Shown piece by piece: positions 7,007 through 16,059 of a stretch of 64,000 nt of DNA (position 1 is its first letter; every line of letters starts with the position of its first letter). The stretch lies in assembly GCA_030428705.1 (NCBI GenBank), contig JAUIDI010000002.1:186001-250000 (forward strand), given 5' to 3'. The translations under genes and the position numbers were made by a program. The DNA is from Bacteroidia bacterium (GTDB taxonomy: Bacteria; Bacteroidota; Bacteroidia; Flavobacteriales; Flavobacteriaceae). The notes under the pieces were generated by a model. That model saw only the letters and a program-made list of their open reading frames with translations, did no database searches and was not told the origin of the DNA.

Positions 7007-7693
7007 ATGAAGAAATTCTACACATTGGCAGGTCTTTTGGCAATTTGCCTTTTTTCCTCTTTTAGACCTAATAGGGCATGTGAGTATGCTGGCTCAAATT
7101 TGGGTTTCGCTAAAGTGCAGGCCGAAAAAGGTATTTCTGAAAACGACTTGAACAAAGTTCGCTTTTTTACCTACAAAGCCCTTAATGCTATTGAAAAAAC
7201 CAAAGATGATCTCGATAAATGTGGATGCGAAGATGCCGACATTTTCATTTCCGAGGGAAAAGAAAATATTAAAAAAGCCGTTAGAACGTCAAGTTTGAAC
7301 AAAGCAAAAGAACATTTGCGAAACGCCCTAAAAAATATTTTTGGAAGCATTGAAGCATTGGAAAACCACGAGTTTCATAAAAACAAGTACCCGGACGACG
7401 TACTTGCCATGAATACCGTCGGTTCAAAAGATTTGGGAACACCCAAGAGCATTTCCTCGGAAGAACTATTACACCAAAAAATAGATGTTTCCTTAATGGA
7501 CTATGAAATTTCGCTGAACGAAATCGTAACATCAGTGGATTGTAAGGAGGCCCGTGCCTACGCAACTCGGGTAATCGGTATCTGCGAGGCAGAGCTTTTG
7601 AAACCAAATTTATCCGACGGTAAAAAATATTATAACCTTAGAACCAAGGAAATCACCGTAACCGCACTCCAAAAATTAAACGGGTGCAATTGA
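7007..7693 (+). CDS. Secreted protein of unknown function, helical, Cys-containing
   Basis: A 228-residue protein with an N-terminal signal peptide (hydrophobic residues 4-18). The mature part is rich in Lys, Glu, Asn and Leu, and looks alpha-helical, with cysteines near residues 25, 67, 69 and three more towards the C-terminus, which could form disulfides in the periplasm. No family is recognised. It is monocistronic, with its stop 9 bp from the end of the convergent response regulator gene. Confidence 0.7.
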   Translation: MKKFYTLAGLLAICLFSSFRPNRACEYAGSNLGFAKVQAEKGISENDLNKVRFFTYKALNAIEKTKDDLDKCGCEDADIFISEGKENIKKAVRTSSLNKAKEHLRNALKNIFGSIEALENHEFHKNKYPDDVLAMNTVGSKDLGTPKSISSEELLHQKIDVSLMDYEISLNEIVTSVDCKEARAYATRVIGICEAELLKPNLSDGKKYYNLRTKEITVTALQKLNGCN

Positions 7694-7702
7694 TCGGTAC
7701 GA

Positions 7703-8866
7703 TTATTTACTGGCAAACAACTTCACATCTTCTTCCGAAACTTCCTTTCCGCCTAAAATAATCAATCGTTCCACTACATTTCGCAATTCCCTGATATTTC
7801 CGGTCCAATCATAACTCTTTAACAAATTGACTGCTTTGTTGGAAAACACCTTTGGGGCTATACCTTGTTCCGAAGTTATTTTTTGTGCAAAATGATCAAT
7901 CAACATCGGAATATCATCGCGTCTATCGTTCAATGCCGGGACCTTGATCAATATTACGGCCAAACGGTGATAAAGGTCTTCCCGAAACTTACCATCTTTT
8001 ATTTCCTGTTGTAAATTTTTGTTCGTCGCGGCAACCACCCTAACATCAACTTTAATGTCCTTGTCGGTACCCACCCTAGAAATTTTGTTCTCTTGCAGTG
8101 CCCTCAATACTTTGGCTTGGGCAGAAAGACTCATATCACCTATTTCATCCAAAAAAATGGTGCCCTTGTTGGCCGCCTCAAACTTACCGGCCCTATCGCG
8201 GACAGCTGAAGTAAAAGCTCCCTTTACATGACCAAAAAGTTCACTTTCTATCAGTTCCGATGGAATGGCAGCACAATTCACTTCAATAAAAGGAGCTTTG
8301 TTTCGTTGGCTCTTTTGATGGATCCAATGCGCCACGAGTTCCTTACCGGTACCATTGGATCCCGTAATCAGTACCCGGGCATCTGTCGGGGCCACTTTCT
8401 CGATCATTTCCTTAATATTGGTAATCGCTTCGCTATCACCAACCATTTCGTAGTTCTTGCCGACCTTTTTCTTTAGAATTTTATTCTCGACAATCAATTC
8501 TTTGCGATCGAGGGCATTACGCACGGTGGTCAACAAACGATTAAGATCTGGAGGCTTCGATATATAATCAAAAGCACCCAAACGCATCGTGTTAACCGCC
8601 GTATCAAGATCGCCATGACCCGAAATCATTATAAATGGAACCTCTGGTTTTATCTTTCTACTGGCTTCAAGTACTTCGACACCATCCATTTTGGGCATCT
8701 TGATATCGCATAGCACGAGGTCGTAATCATTATTTTTGACAGCCTCAAGGCCCTTTAGGCCATCTTCGGCCTCTTCTACCTCATAGGTATCGCTTTCTTC
8801 CGAGAGTATTTTAAGCAACACCCTGCGTATTGCCGATTCATCTTCAATGACCAAAATTTTAGGCAT
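7703..8866 (-). CDS. Sigma-54-type response regulator without a DNA-binding domain
   Basis: A 387-residue NtrC-like protein. The receiver domain (1-120) has Asp9 in the acidic pocket, phosphoacceptor Asp54 and Lys104. The AAA+ domain (about 140-385) has Walker A GSNGTGKE (169-176), the sigma-54 contact loop GAFTSA (216-221) and Walker B GTIFLDEI (235-242). The chain ends at the sensor 2 helix (NIRELRNVVERL), so the Fis-type helix-turn-helix that NtrC proteins carry at 400-460 is absent. It would act from solution on sigma-54 polymerase, or have another task. It is the last gene of a minus-strand operon, 11 bp after the outer membrane protein; no partner histidine kinase is adjacent. Confidence 0.9.
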   Translation of the reverse strand: MPKILVIEDESAIRRVLLKILSEESDTYEVEEAEDGLKGLEAVKNNDYDLVLCDIKMPKMDGVEVLEASRKIKPEVPFIMISGHGDLDTAVNTMRLGAFDYISKPPDLNRLLTTVRNALDRKELIVENKILKKKVGKNYEMVGDSEAITNIKEMIEKVAPTDARVLITGSNGTGKELVAHWIHQKSQRNKAPFIEVNCAAIPSELIESELFGHVKGAFTSAVRDRAGKFEAANKGTIFLDEIGDMSLSAQAKVLRALQENKISRVGTDKDIKVDVRVVAATNKNLQQEIKDGKFREDLYHRLAVILIKVPALNDRRDDIPMLIDHFAQKITSEQGIAPKVFSNKAVNLLKSYDWTGNIRELRNVVERLIILGGKEVSEEDVKLFASK

Positions 8867-8877
8867 AATCTTTCTGT

Positions 8878-9762
8878 TTATAATCCAATTCTAAATCCTG
8901 TTCTAAAGTAGAAGCTGGGTTTGTCGTTCAATGTAAAAATATCATTTCTATCGCTATCTCTCAAGACCCCGCTTTGAAACAACGTATGGCCCAAAAAACC
9001 ATAGAACGACATGGTCTTGTTCAGATTGCGGGAATATCCCAATGTAACCAATGCCGCCGATGAGGAAATCGACGAAGCAAAGCCGGCATCGGGCAAAACT
9101 GTACTGTTCTGTAAGTTTACGAAATAACCATCCAAAATAAATTCGGTCTGAACGATGTTCTGTTCCTTAAAATGAAACTTTAATCCTGTTTTTGGTACCC
9201 CGACCACATAAGTCCAACTTTGATGAAACCTTTTTTCATAGTAGATTATTGGCAAAGGAACCCTCAATGCTACCGTAGAGTTATAGGCAATGCCTAACAC
9301 CAATCTTTCCGGCTTGGGTATTTTCTGTCTATCTCTAAACGCGCCGACGGTCGCATTGATCGAAAAGTCGCCGTTCTCCAAGGGATTTGTCAAAGTTGAT
9401 GCCAAACGTGGTGTCAATACCCCCACAAACCGCCAATCTTCATTATACTTAAGTACGTAGGCCATATTAAGATCTACTACATGCAAGTAGCTCAAACCTT
9501 CATCGCCCAACATAATATCATCTCTTTGAAGATCGTAGGTCAAACGGTTATATTCCACTCCAACCACAATATTATTGCTATCACGAACTTTGATAGGGAT
9601 ATGTGCTACCAACTTGATCCGAGATAGTTTGGCCCCCGCATCATTCCTTGGCATGAGCATATATTCAAGGCGGAAGACATCGGGAGTTTGAGAAAATCCA
9701 TATCTCGCAAGAAGGCAACATACCGAAAAGCTCGCGACGATCAATCGTCTCCTAATCCCCAT
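8878..9762 (-). CDS. Outer membrane beta-barrel protein (DUF6268-like)
   Basis: A 294-residue exported protein. A signal peptide ends at YGFSQ (about residue 25). The rest shows alternating hydrophobic strands with a terminal Phe-rich strand (FYFRTGFRIGL), as in outer membrane barrels. The pattern matches what I know as the DUF6268 family, whose function is unknown. The start overlaps the mscS stop by 22 bp, and the response regulator begins 11 bp after its stop, so the three are probably one transcript. Confidence 0.72.
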   Translation of the reverse strand: MGIRRRLIVASFSVCCLLARYGFSQTPDVFRLEYMLMPRNDAGAKLSRIKLVAHIPIKVRDSNNIVVGVEYNRLTYDLQRDDIMLGDEGLSYLHVVDLNMAYVLKYNEDWRFVGVLTPRLASTLTNPLENGDFSINATVGAFRDRQKIPKPERLVLGIAYNSTVALRVPLPIIYYEKRFHQSWTYVVGVPKTGLKFHFKEQNIVQTEFILDGYFVNLQNSTVLPDAGFASSISSSAALVTLGYSRNLNKTMSFYGFLGHTLFQSGVLRDSDRNDIFTLNDKPSFYFRTGFRIGL

Positions 9763-10685
9763 TCCTTATCTGTATTTGCCACTGCACTATGTTGAAACGG
9801 ATTTTTTTGGTAAATATGTATATCCCGCTGAGGAAAAGGTATCGTGATATTGTTCTTTCTGAATTCTTCATCGATTCTGTAGCGAATATTACTTTTTATG
9901 CGTGGGTCTCCAAAACTGTCGTTCGTATAGAAATTAATCGAGAACATTAGGGCGGAGTCGCCAAAATCATCGAATAGCACGAATGGTTTGGGGTTCTTTA
10001 AAACCCCTTTATGATTGTTGGCTATGTCTTCCAATATCTTGGTTACCAGTTTTACATCGCTTCCATATGCGACACCGACAACTACATTTTCACGGGTCGT
10101 TTTATGGTTTTGAGTGTAATTGTATACAATATCACTTATGAACTTATGGTTGGGAACTATCACTACTTTATCATCCCTGGTAATCGCCCTTGTAGTCCTT
10201 AATTTTATATCAAAAACCTTTCCTACTTTGCCGTCAACTTCGACGATGTCTCCTACGTGTAGTGATTTATCCAAGATTATGAAAATACCGCCGATAACAT
10301 CCTGAAAAAGTTCTTGTAACGCAAGTCCCAAACCAACGAATAGCGCAGCCGAGGCCGTTATCAACAACGTAATATCGATACCCGCCGCACTCATGGTAAA
10401 AAGTATTACCACCAAATAGACGACATACTTTATGAACTTGAAGATACTGATGAACTTGAGCTTGTCATCCGCTACCATTTTTCGCGTGAACAATTGTCGC
10501 AGCCATTTCAGAAAAAAGCTGGTGACTATAAACGCAATGGTAAGTAACAGAAGCAGCCCTATGGTAATATCTATACGGTTTTCGCCTTCGCCGATATGCA
10601 GGCCGATATCCAAGAATTCCTTCACGGCACCCCAGATATCCTCTTCAATAATTTCCCTTACCTTGCTCGGTTCTTCCTGATTCAT
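9741..10685 (-). CDS. MscS-family mechanosensitive ion channel
   Basis: A 314-residue inner membrane channel that releases ions on hypo-osmotic shock. Three membrane segments lie at about 35-58, 75-95 and 100-130; the third carries the pore signature (GLGLALQELFQDVIGG), followed by the soluble beta domain starting HVGDIVEVDGKVGKV. The N-terminal region (1-30) is acidic. The start is 1 bp past the permease stop. It is the middle gene of the ABC-mscS-barrel-regulator operon. A second MscS gene is at 29135. Confidence 0.9.
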   Translation of the reverse strand: MNQEEPSKVREIIEEDIWGAVKEFLDIGLHIGEGENRIDITIGLLLLLTIAFIVTSFFLKWLRQLFTRKMVADDKLKFISIFKFIKYVVYLVVILFTMSAAGIDITLLITASAALFVGLGLALQELFQDVIGGIFIILDKSLHVGDIVEVDGKVGKVFDIKLRTTRAITRDDKVVIVPNHKFISDIVYNYTQNHKTTRENVVVGVAYGSDVKLVTKILEDIANNHKGVLKNPKPFVLFDDFGDSALMFSINFYTNDSFGDPRIKSNIRYRIDEEFRKNNITIPFPQRDIHIYQKNPFQHSAVANTDKEWGLGDD

Positions 10686-10686
10686 G

Positions 10687-12021
10687 CTAGTACTTCAGCC
10701 ATTTGAACAATTCTTTGTAGCTCGGTTTTTTACCGTACATCAAAATACCCACCCTATATATTTTCGCGGCCAACCAAACGATACCAATAAAGGTAGCGAT
10801 TAACAACAAAATGGACGTTATCAATTGCCAAACTGGAACCCCTCCCTCGCCGATTCCTCCTGGCAATCTCATAAGCATAACGATAGGCGATGTGAGCGGA
10901 AACAATGAGAAACCTACCGCAATCGGGCCATGCGGATTGTTAAAGACCGAAAAGAAACCAACATAAATGGCCAGTATCAATGGTAAGATAATAGGAAAAA
11001 TGAATTGCTGCGTATCGGTCTCATTGTCAACGGCGGCACCAATCGCCGCATATATGGAACTGTATATCAAATACCCCAAAATAAAGTAGACAACAAAAAA
11101 ACAGATTAACATCACCCAAGGTATCCGGAAAATTTCCTGGGCATATAAATTCATCGTCTGACTGGCCGAGGGCATTGGGGAAGGCACTCCCATACCATTG
11201 GTCATATCACTACTGGCGTTCAAGACAGATGGATCGATATCAAAAATGGCAAAGGCCACCAATAACAAAAGACCAGCGGAAATAATCCAAATTGCAAATT
11301 GTGTCAAACCCGCCAACGAGGTACCGATAATCTTGCCCAACATCAGTTGAAAGGGCTTTACCGACGATATAATCACTTCTATTATGCGGCTGGTCTTTTC
11401 TTCAATAACGCTTCGCATCACAAAACCGCCGTAGATAATAATGAACATCATGATCAAGTATCCGAATCCGCCGCCTATTGCCGCCTTTATCTCGTTGATT
11501 CCCTTAAGATTCTGCACGCCCTCGAATGTCGATGTCTTGATCTCGAAACTTTTGTCCATACCGGCGAACTCTTCAGCGGAAACACCAAGTTCTTGCAATC
11601 GATGCTCTCTTAATCTGGCCCTAAAAGTGTTTTCAAGCTTGTCGATTATCGAAGAGTTGGGCGTAGTACCCGTGTAAAAAAAAGCGCTGTTGGCCACACG
11701 CTCCAAATCATCTTCATGCGGTATGTATAACAATCCGACATAGTCCAATCGGGCCGTAGAATCTATAGCGGCCTCCAATGAAATATCGTCAAACTTTATA
11801 TATGACGTATGCTGGGTCGAATTGAAATCGTTCGAAAAATAATCACTTTCGTTCAATATCGCGATAACCTTCTCACCGTTGTCGTTGACCTTTGTCAAAT
11901 AAGCGATGAGCACGATCATACCTACCATTAAAATAGGACTCAAAAAGGTCATGATGACAAAAGACTTATTGCGCACTTTGGCCAAATATTCCCTTTTTAT
12001 GATCAACGATAGTTTATTCAT
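10687..12021 (-). CDS. ABC-2 type transporter permease (NatB-like)
   Basis: A 444-residue permease with an N-terminal membrane segment (residues 20-42), a large extracytoplasmic region (45-180) and five or six C-terminal segments, the layout of the NatB/ABC-2 export family. It pairs with the ATPase encoded just upstream. Start: the frame extends 27 codons further up, but the ATG at 12021 (MNKLSLIIKREYLAK) is the family start, and its ATGAATAA overlaps the ATPase stop codon, which argues for coupling. The substrate is unknown; Na+ or drug export are the usual suggestions. Confidence 0.88.
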   Translation of the reverse strand: MNKLSLIIKREYLAKVRNKSFVIMTFLSPILMVGMIVLIAYLTKVNDNGEKVIAILNESDYFSNDFNSTQHTSYIKFDDISLEAAIDSTARLDYVGLLYIPHEDDLERVANSAFFYTGTTPNSSIIDKLENTFRARLREHRLQELGVSAEEFAGMDKSFEIKTSTFEGVQNLKGINEIKAAIGGGFGYLIMMFIIIYGGFVMRSVIEEKTSRIIEVIISSVKPFQLMLGKIIGTSLAGLTQFAIWIISAGLLLLVAFAIFDIDPSVLNASSDMTNGMGVPSPMPSASQTMNLYAQEIFRIPWVMLICFFVVYFILGYLIYSSIYAAIGAAVDNETDTQQFIFPIILPLILAIYVGFFSVFNNPHGPIAVGFSLFPLTSPIVMLMRLPGGIGEGGVPVWQLITSILLLIATFIGIVWLAAKIYRVGILMYGKKPSYKELFKWLKY

Positions 12022-12949
12022 AGACCCCTTTACTTTCAACTGTTCTGATAAAAATCTCATTTGCCGATGGAATAGTCTCCAAAAACTGGTTGACATTGCC
12101 ATTTTCAGAAAGAAACCTTAACATTGATTTACTGTCACCCGAAGGTAGTTGCACCGTAAAATCGAGTTGGCTGTCTTCTGAACTATAATTGGATGACGTT
12201 ATTTCAAATTTGGCTTCCAACTCTCGTAGAAAAGTTTCACCGTTCTCAATTTCGATACCGACCCTGAAAATGTTGTTTTTGTAAGCTTTTTTTATATCGG
12301 ACAGTTTTCCGTCCAATATTTTTTCGGATCGATGTAATAAGGCAATATACTCGCAAAGCTCCTCAACGGATTCCATTCTGTGGGTGGAAAAAATTATCGA
12401 GGTGCCGTTCGCTTTGAGTTTCAATATCTCATCTTTAATGATATTGGCGTTGATAGGGTCAAAACCGCTAAAGGGTTCGTCAAAAATGAGCAGTTTAGGT
12501 TCATGCAGCACGGTAACGATGAACTGTATTTTTTGGGCCATCCCCTTAGAAAGTTCTTGAATTTTTTTGTTCCACCAATCCCCTATTTCCAAGCGGTCAA
12601 ACCAAAATTTAAGGCGTTTTTTGGCTTCCGCCTTGCCCAATCCTTTGAGTTGGGCCAAATACAATGCCTGCTCACCTACTTTCATACTTTTATAAAGCCC
12701 GCGTTCTTCGGGAAGATATCCGATCAGGGTAATATCATGGGGCTTTAACGGGGCACCGTCAAAAAGGACCTCACCACTATCGGGAAAAGTAATTTGGTTG
12801 ATAATACGTATGAGCGTAGTCTTTCCGGCCCCATTGGGACCTAAAAGGCCATATATGCTATTTTTCGGGATTTCTAGGGATACTTTATTGAGGGCAGTAT
12901 ATTTTCCAAACTGTTTGGTAACCTCATTAGTGACCAAAATTTTATCCAT
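12014..12949 (-). CDS. ABC transporter ATP-binding protein (NatA-like)
   Basis: A 311-residue ATPase that powers the adjacent permease at the inner membrane. Walker A GPNGAGKTT, signature LSKGMAQK and Walker B LLIFDEP are all present, with the switch His in FSTHRM. An extra C-terminal region (220-311) is usual for the NatA/EcsA type. Start: the ATG at 12949 (MDKILVTNEVTKQFG) is chosen over an upstream one because it lies 15 bp past the -7 element. It is the first gene of the five-gene operon ending at 7703. Confidence 0.93.
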   Translation of the reverse strand: MDKILVTNEVTKQFGKYTALNKVSLEIPKNSIYGLLGPNGAGKTTLIRIINQITFPDSGEVLFDGAPLKPHDITLIGYLPEERGLYKSMKVGEQALYLAQLKGLGKAEAKKRLKFWFDRLEIGDWWNKKIQELSKGMAQKIQFIVTVLHEPKLLIFDEPFSGFDPINANIIKDEILKLKANGTSIIFSTHRMESVEELCEYIALLHRSEKILDGKLSDIKKAYKNNIFRVGIEIENGETFLRELEAKFEITSSNYSSEDSQLDFTVQLPSGDSKSMLRFLSENGNVNQFLETIPSANEIFIRTVESKGVYE

Positions 12950-12963
12950 GAAAGCAATTTGTC

Positions 12964-12971
12964 CAAAGATA
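12964..12971 (-). promoter_or_regulatory. -7 promoter element of the ABC-mscS operon
   Basis: Reads TATCTTTG on the minus strand, matching TAnnTTTG, 14 bp before the ATG at 12949, so the leader is only a few nucleotides long. A T-rich stretch lies upstream, but no well-spaced TTTG is clear. Confidence 0.5.
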
Positions 12972-12995
12972 GCCAAATGGTTCAAAAAACACCAT

Positions 12996-13032
12996 AAAAA
13001 CAAAACCCACCCTCAATCAGATCAAGGATGGG
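12996..13032 (-). terminator. Terminator between dnaJ and the ABC operon
   Basis: Imperfect stem (13006-13032; on the minus strand CCCATCCTT pairs with GAGGGTGGG) followed by TTTTGTTTTT. It lies about 180 bp after the dnaJ stop and before the ABC promoter. Confidence 0.55.
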
Positions 13033-13212
13033 AAAAAAATTGCTATGAAAAAGAAAATTAATATCGGTTTCCCAATATTAAAATCAAATATACGTTTTTT
13101 ATTTAAATACAAAGTGGTGAGCCGCAAATTCTCGCCAAACTAACCCACAAGCGCGATTCAAAACCAAAAACTGTGTCTTCCATAATTGAAAGAAACCCTG
13201 AAAACGAGTTTG

Positions 13213-14331
13213 TTAGGAGAACATGTCCTTTACCTTCTCAAAAAATGATTTATCGGATTTTTCCGGTTTAGGCTCGAAATTGCCATCTCCGTTCATCCGT
13301 TCAAAAAACTCCCTTTGTTCTTTATTCAACTCTTTCGGCGTCCAGACATTGACATGTACCAGTAAGTCACCACTACCATAGCCGTTCAGACTAGTGATTC
13401 CCTTACCCCGTAACCGTAAGATTTTACCGGATTGGATTCCCGACTCCAATTTGATCCTTACTTTTCCTCCGACGGCGTCGATTTCCTTCGAAGTGCCTAA
13501 AACTGCTTCCGAAATACTGATGTAGAGGTCATAGTGCAGGTTATCCCCTTCTCGCTTGAGCGTAGCGTGGTCTTTGGTCTCAATGGCGACCAACAAATCA
13601 CCGGGAACACCATTGCCGGGCGCCTCGTTACCTTTTCCAGGAACTTTTAATTGCATGCCGCTCTCCACACCTGCCGGAATCTTGATGGAAACGGTCTCTT
13701 CGGCCACGCGAAGCCCTTGCGCATCCGCATCGTTTGGTCTTTTGTCCAAGATCTGCCCGCTTCCGCCACAAGTACTACAGGTCGCCGCGGTCTGCATTCT
13801 TCCTAAAATAGTATTGGTCACCTTGGTAACTTGCCCTTGGCCGTTACAGGTAGAACAGGTTTTATAGGTAACGCCATCGGCCTGGATCTTCCTTCTTACC
13901 TTGACCTTTTTTTCAACCCCGTTGGCTACTTCATTCAAGGTCAGGTTGACCCGTATTCGAAGATTGCTGCCCTTTACCCTACGTTGGCCACCGCCGAAAC
14001 CTCCAAAACCGCTAAATCCACCACCGCCGAAGGCCCCGCCGAAAATATCACCGAATTGGCTAAAGATATCCTCCATGTTCATACCTCCGCCACCGAATCC
14101 GCCACCGCCTTCGAATGCGGCATGACCAAATTGATCATAGCGCGATTTCTTGTTGGGGTCGCTCAGCACCTCATATGCCTCGGCCGCTTTTTTGAACATT
14201 TCCTCGGCCTTGGCATCACCGGGATTTTTATCTGGGTGGAACTCCAACGCCTTTTTGCGATAAGCTTTCTTTATTTCGGCCGCGGATGCATTCTTGCCAA
14301 CGCCCAATATTTCATAATAATCTTCTTTCAT
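13213..14331 (-). CDS. dnaJ: Chaperone DnaJ
   Basis: A 372-residue Hsp40 co-chaperone that delivers substrates to DnaK and stimulates its ATPase. The J domain (1-70) has the HPDKN motif at helix II-III. A Gly/Phe-rich region follows (75-120), then the beta-domain substrate region and a C-terminal dimer helix. The zinc finger is half-size: only two CxxCxGxG-type repeats are seen (CSTCNGQG and CSTCGGSG) in place of the usual four. As I recall, this is shared by other flavobacterial DnaJ proteins. It follows grpE by 9 bp in the same operon. Confidence 0.97.
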   Translation of the reverse strand: MKEDYYEILGVGKNASAAEIKKAYRKKALEFHPDKNPGDAKAEEMFKKAAEAYEVLSDPNKKSRYDQFGHAAFEGGGGFGGGGMNMEDIFSQFGDIFGGAFGGGGFSGFGGFGGGQRRVKGSNLRIRVNLTLNEVANGVEKKVKVRRKIQADGVTYKTCSTCNGQGQVTKVTNTILGRMQTAATCSTCGGSGQILDKRPNDADAQGLRVAEETVSIKIPAGVESGMQLKVPGKGNEAPGNGVPGDLLVAIETKDHATLKREGDNLHYDLYISISEAVLGTSKEIDAVGGKVRIKLESGIQSGKILRLRGKGITSLNGYGSGDLLVHVNVWTPKELNKEQREFFERMNGDGNFEPKPEKSDKSFFEKVKDMFS

Positions 14332-14340
14332 ACCCAGATT

Positions 14341-14901
14341 TTAGTTGCCTACCACTACCTTGGGATGGCGTATTATCTTATCGCCCAATCTGTATCCTTT
14401 CTCGATTACATCGATAATCTTACCCTTGAGTTTCTTGTTAGGTGCAGGTATTTGGGTAATGGCTTCATGAATTTCGGCATCAAAGGCATCGCCCTGTTCC
14501 ACACTTACTTCTTGGAGGCCTTTTGAATTCAATGTTTCCTTGAATTTTCCCCGAATCAATTGAACTCCCTTCAAAAGTTCATCGTCATCGGCCTTATCCA
14601 ATTCTTTCAAAGCGCGGTCAAAATCATCGAGAACGGGTAACAATGAAATCATGATTTCCTGTCCCGCAGTCTTGAACAGCTCCATCCTTTCTTTGGATGT
14701 TCTGCGTTTATAATTTTCAAACTCGGCGAACAACCGCAAAAACTTATCTTTTTCCCTGGCCAATTCTTCACTGAGTTCTTCCTCCGCCGTTAGCCCCTTT
14801 GAAGTGCCCTCTTGTTCGTCAAATTGTTCTTGATCATCAATATTTTCAGTCGGTTCTGAAACCAATTCATCCAATTCTTCGACTTTATCTTTCTTGCTCA
14901 T
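14341..14901 (-). CDS. grpE: Nucleotide exchange factor GrpE
   Basis: A 186-residue protein that releases ADP from DnaK. An acidic N-terminal tail (about 1-45) precedes a long coiled-coil helix (about 48-100) and the C-terminal beta domain with HEAITQIP and VIEKGYRLGDKIIRHPKVVV, the GrpE signature. The frame extends 17 codons upstream, but the ATG at 14901 (MSKKDKVEELDEL) is the natural start. First gene of the grpE-dnaJ heat-shock pair. Confidence 0.96.
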   Translation of the reverse strand: MSKKDKVEELDELVSEPTENIDDQEQFDEQEGTSKGLTAEEELSEELAREKDKFLRLFAEFENYKRRTSKERMELFKTAGQEIMISLLPVLDDFDRALKELDKADDDELLKGVQLIRGKFKETLNSKGLQEVSVEQGDAFDAEIHEAITQIPAPNKKLKGKIIDVIEKGYRLGDKIIRHPKVVVGN

Positions 14902-15045
14902 TGACTTCCTAAGTATTAATTCCGTTTTTTCAGATGGCAAAAGTACTGCCATTTCTTTAAAAATGTCAAAATGTCATCAAGGAAATCCCAAATATATTCA
15001 ACCAATTGCCAGGCTTGGAATACTTTGGGTTGCCATTAAGGGATA

Positions 15046-16008
15046 TCAGGAAAGAAATTCTTTGGTGGTTCGGGCCTTGGAAGACCGTGATTCAGTAATA
15101 CTTTGACATGTATTTTGCAGGGCCATCCCGATATTGGGGAAGTCGAAGACAAATCCTTCATCCTCTATTTTTTTACTGCTCACCCTTTGGCTTGCAAAAA
15201 GCAGGTACGACATTTCTCCAAGAAATGTCTTCAGTATAAATTTAGGAACATTCGGCAAAATCAATGGTCGATTCAGCACTTTTGCGATTTCTCGAACCAA
15301 TTTTTTATTGGTAACGGGGTTTGGGGCAACACCATTGTAAACTCCCTTTAACTCATGTTCGATTACGAAAAGGAAAATACGGGCCAAATCGTCGATATGC
15401 ACCCATGATTGCCATTGCTCACCACTGCCAAAAGCCGCACCTACATAATTCTTGACAGGTCCCGCTATTTTTGGCAACGCACCTCCATCGGACGAAATCA
15501 CAAGGCCGATCCGTATTTTTGAAATATCGAAGTCGAATGTTTCAAAGTTATCGACCTCTTGCTCCCAAGCATTCACCACTTCGCCCAAAAAACTATCATC
15601 GACCCATTTTTCATCCTCGGTGTAATACGAGTCCAACGAATTTGGATAAATACCTATTGCAGAAGCCGAAACGAACGAGGTTATTTTTTTCGAATCTACT
15701 TGTTCCAATCCTTTATAAAGGGTTTTGAGCGAATCTATCCGACTGGAAAGGATTTCTTTTTTATAATGATCGGTCCATCGTTGCGATATGGATGCCCCGG
15801 CCAAATTGATGATAACCGATACATCCGAGAAACATTCAAGGTCTATTTCCCTGCTATCGGGGTTCCAATAAAAACCCTGGTAATTTCCATTGGAAACTAT
15901 TTTTTTCTTTGAAGTAGTTAGGTAATTGACAGCAATATTGCGCTTATGACACAGTGCCACAATTTCCCTTCCTATCAAACCCGTCGCCCCCGTTATCAAA
16001 AACCTCAT
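15046..16008 (-). CDS. TIGR01777-family NAD(P)-dependent epimerase/dehydratase
   Basis: A 320-residue short-chain dehydrogenase-like protein (SDR39U1/YfcH group). The nucleotide-binding loop is GATGLIG (residues 7-13); NLAGASI and SASAIGIYP mark the active-site core, and WVHIDDLARIF is typical of the family. The C-terminus ends in the DUF1731-like segment (about 250-300) plus about 20 extra residues (SITESRSSKARTTKEFLS). The substrate is unknown. It lies 51 bp downstream of mnmD and may be read from the same transcript. Confidence 0.88.
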   Translation of the reverse strand: MRFLITGATGLIGREIVALCHKRNIAVNYLTTSKKKIVSNGNYQGFYWNPDSREIDLECFSDVSVIINLAGASISQRWTDHYKKEILSSRIDSLKTLYKGLEQVDSKKITSFVSASAIGIYPNSLDSYYTEDEKWVDDSFLGEVVNAWEQEVDNFETFDFDISKIRIGLVISSDGGALPKIAGPVKNYVGAAFGSGEQWQSWVHIDDLARIFLFVIEHELKGVYNGVAPNPVTNKKLVREIAKVLNRPLILPNVPKFILKTFLGEMSYLLFASQRVSSKKIEDEGFVFDFPNIGMALQNTCQSITESRSSKARTTKEFLS

Positions 16009-16059
16009 GGTACAAAGGTAGGATATCCGTACCGCGGGCCGTCATACTTTAGTTTCGAT

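Noticed and set aside
13831-14526. Plus-strand 231-codon frame antisense to dnaJ and grpE
   Set aside because: Both opposite frames are full-length, clear DnaJ and GrpE; the plus frame has no recognisable motif and only mirrors their codon bias.
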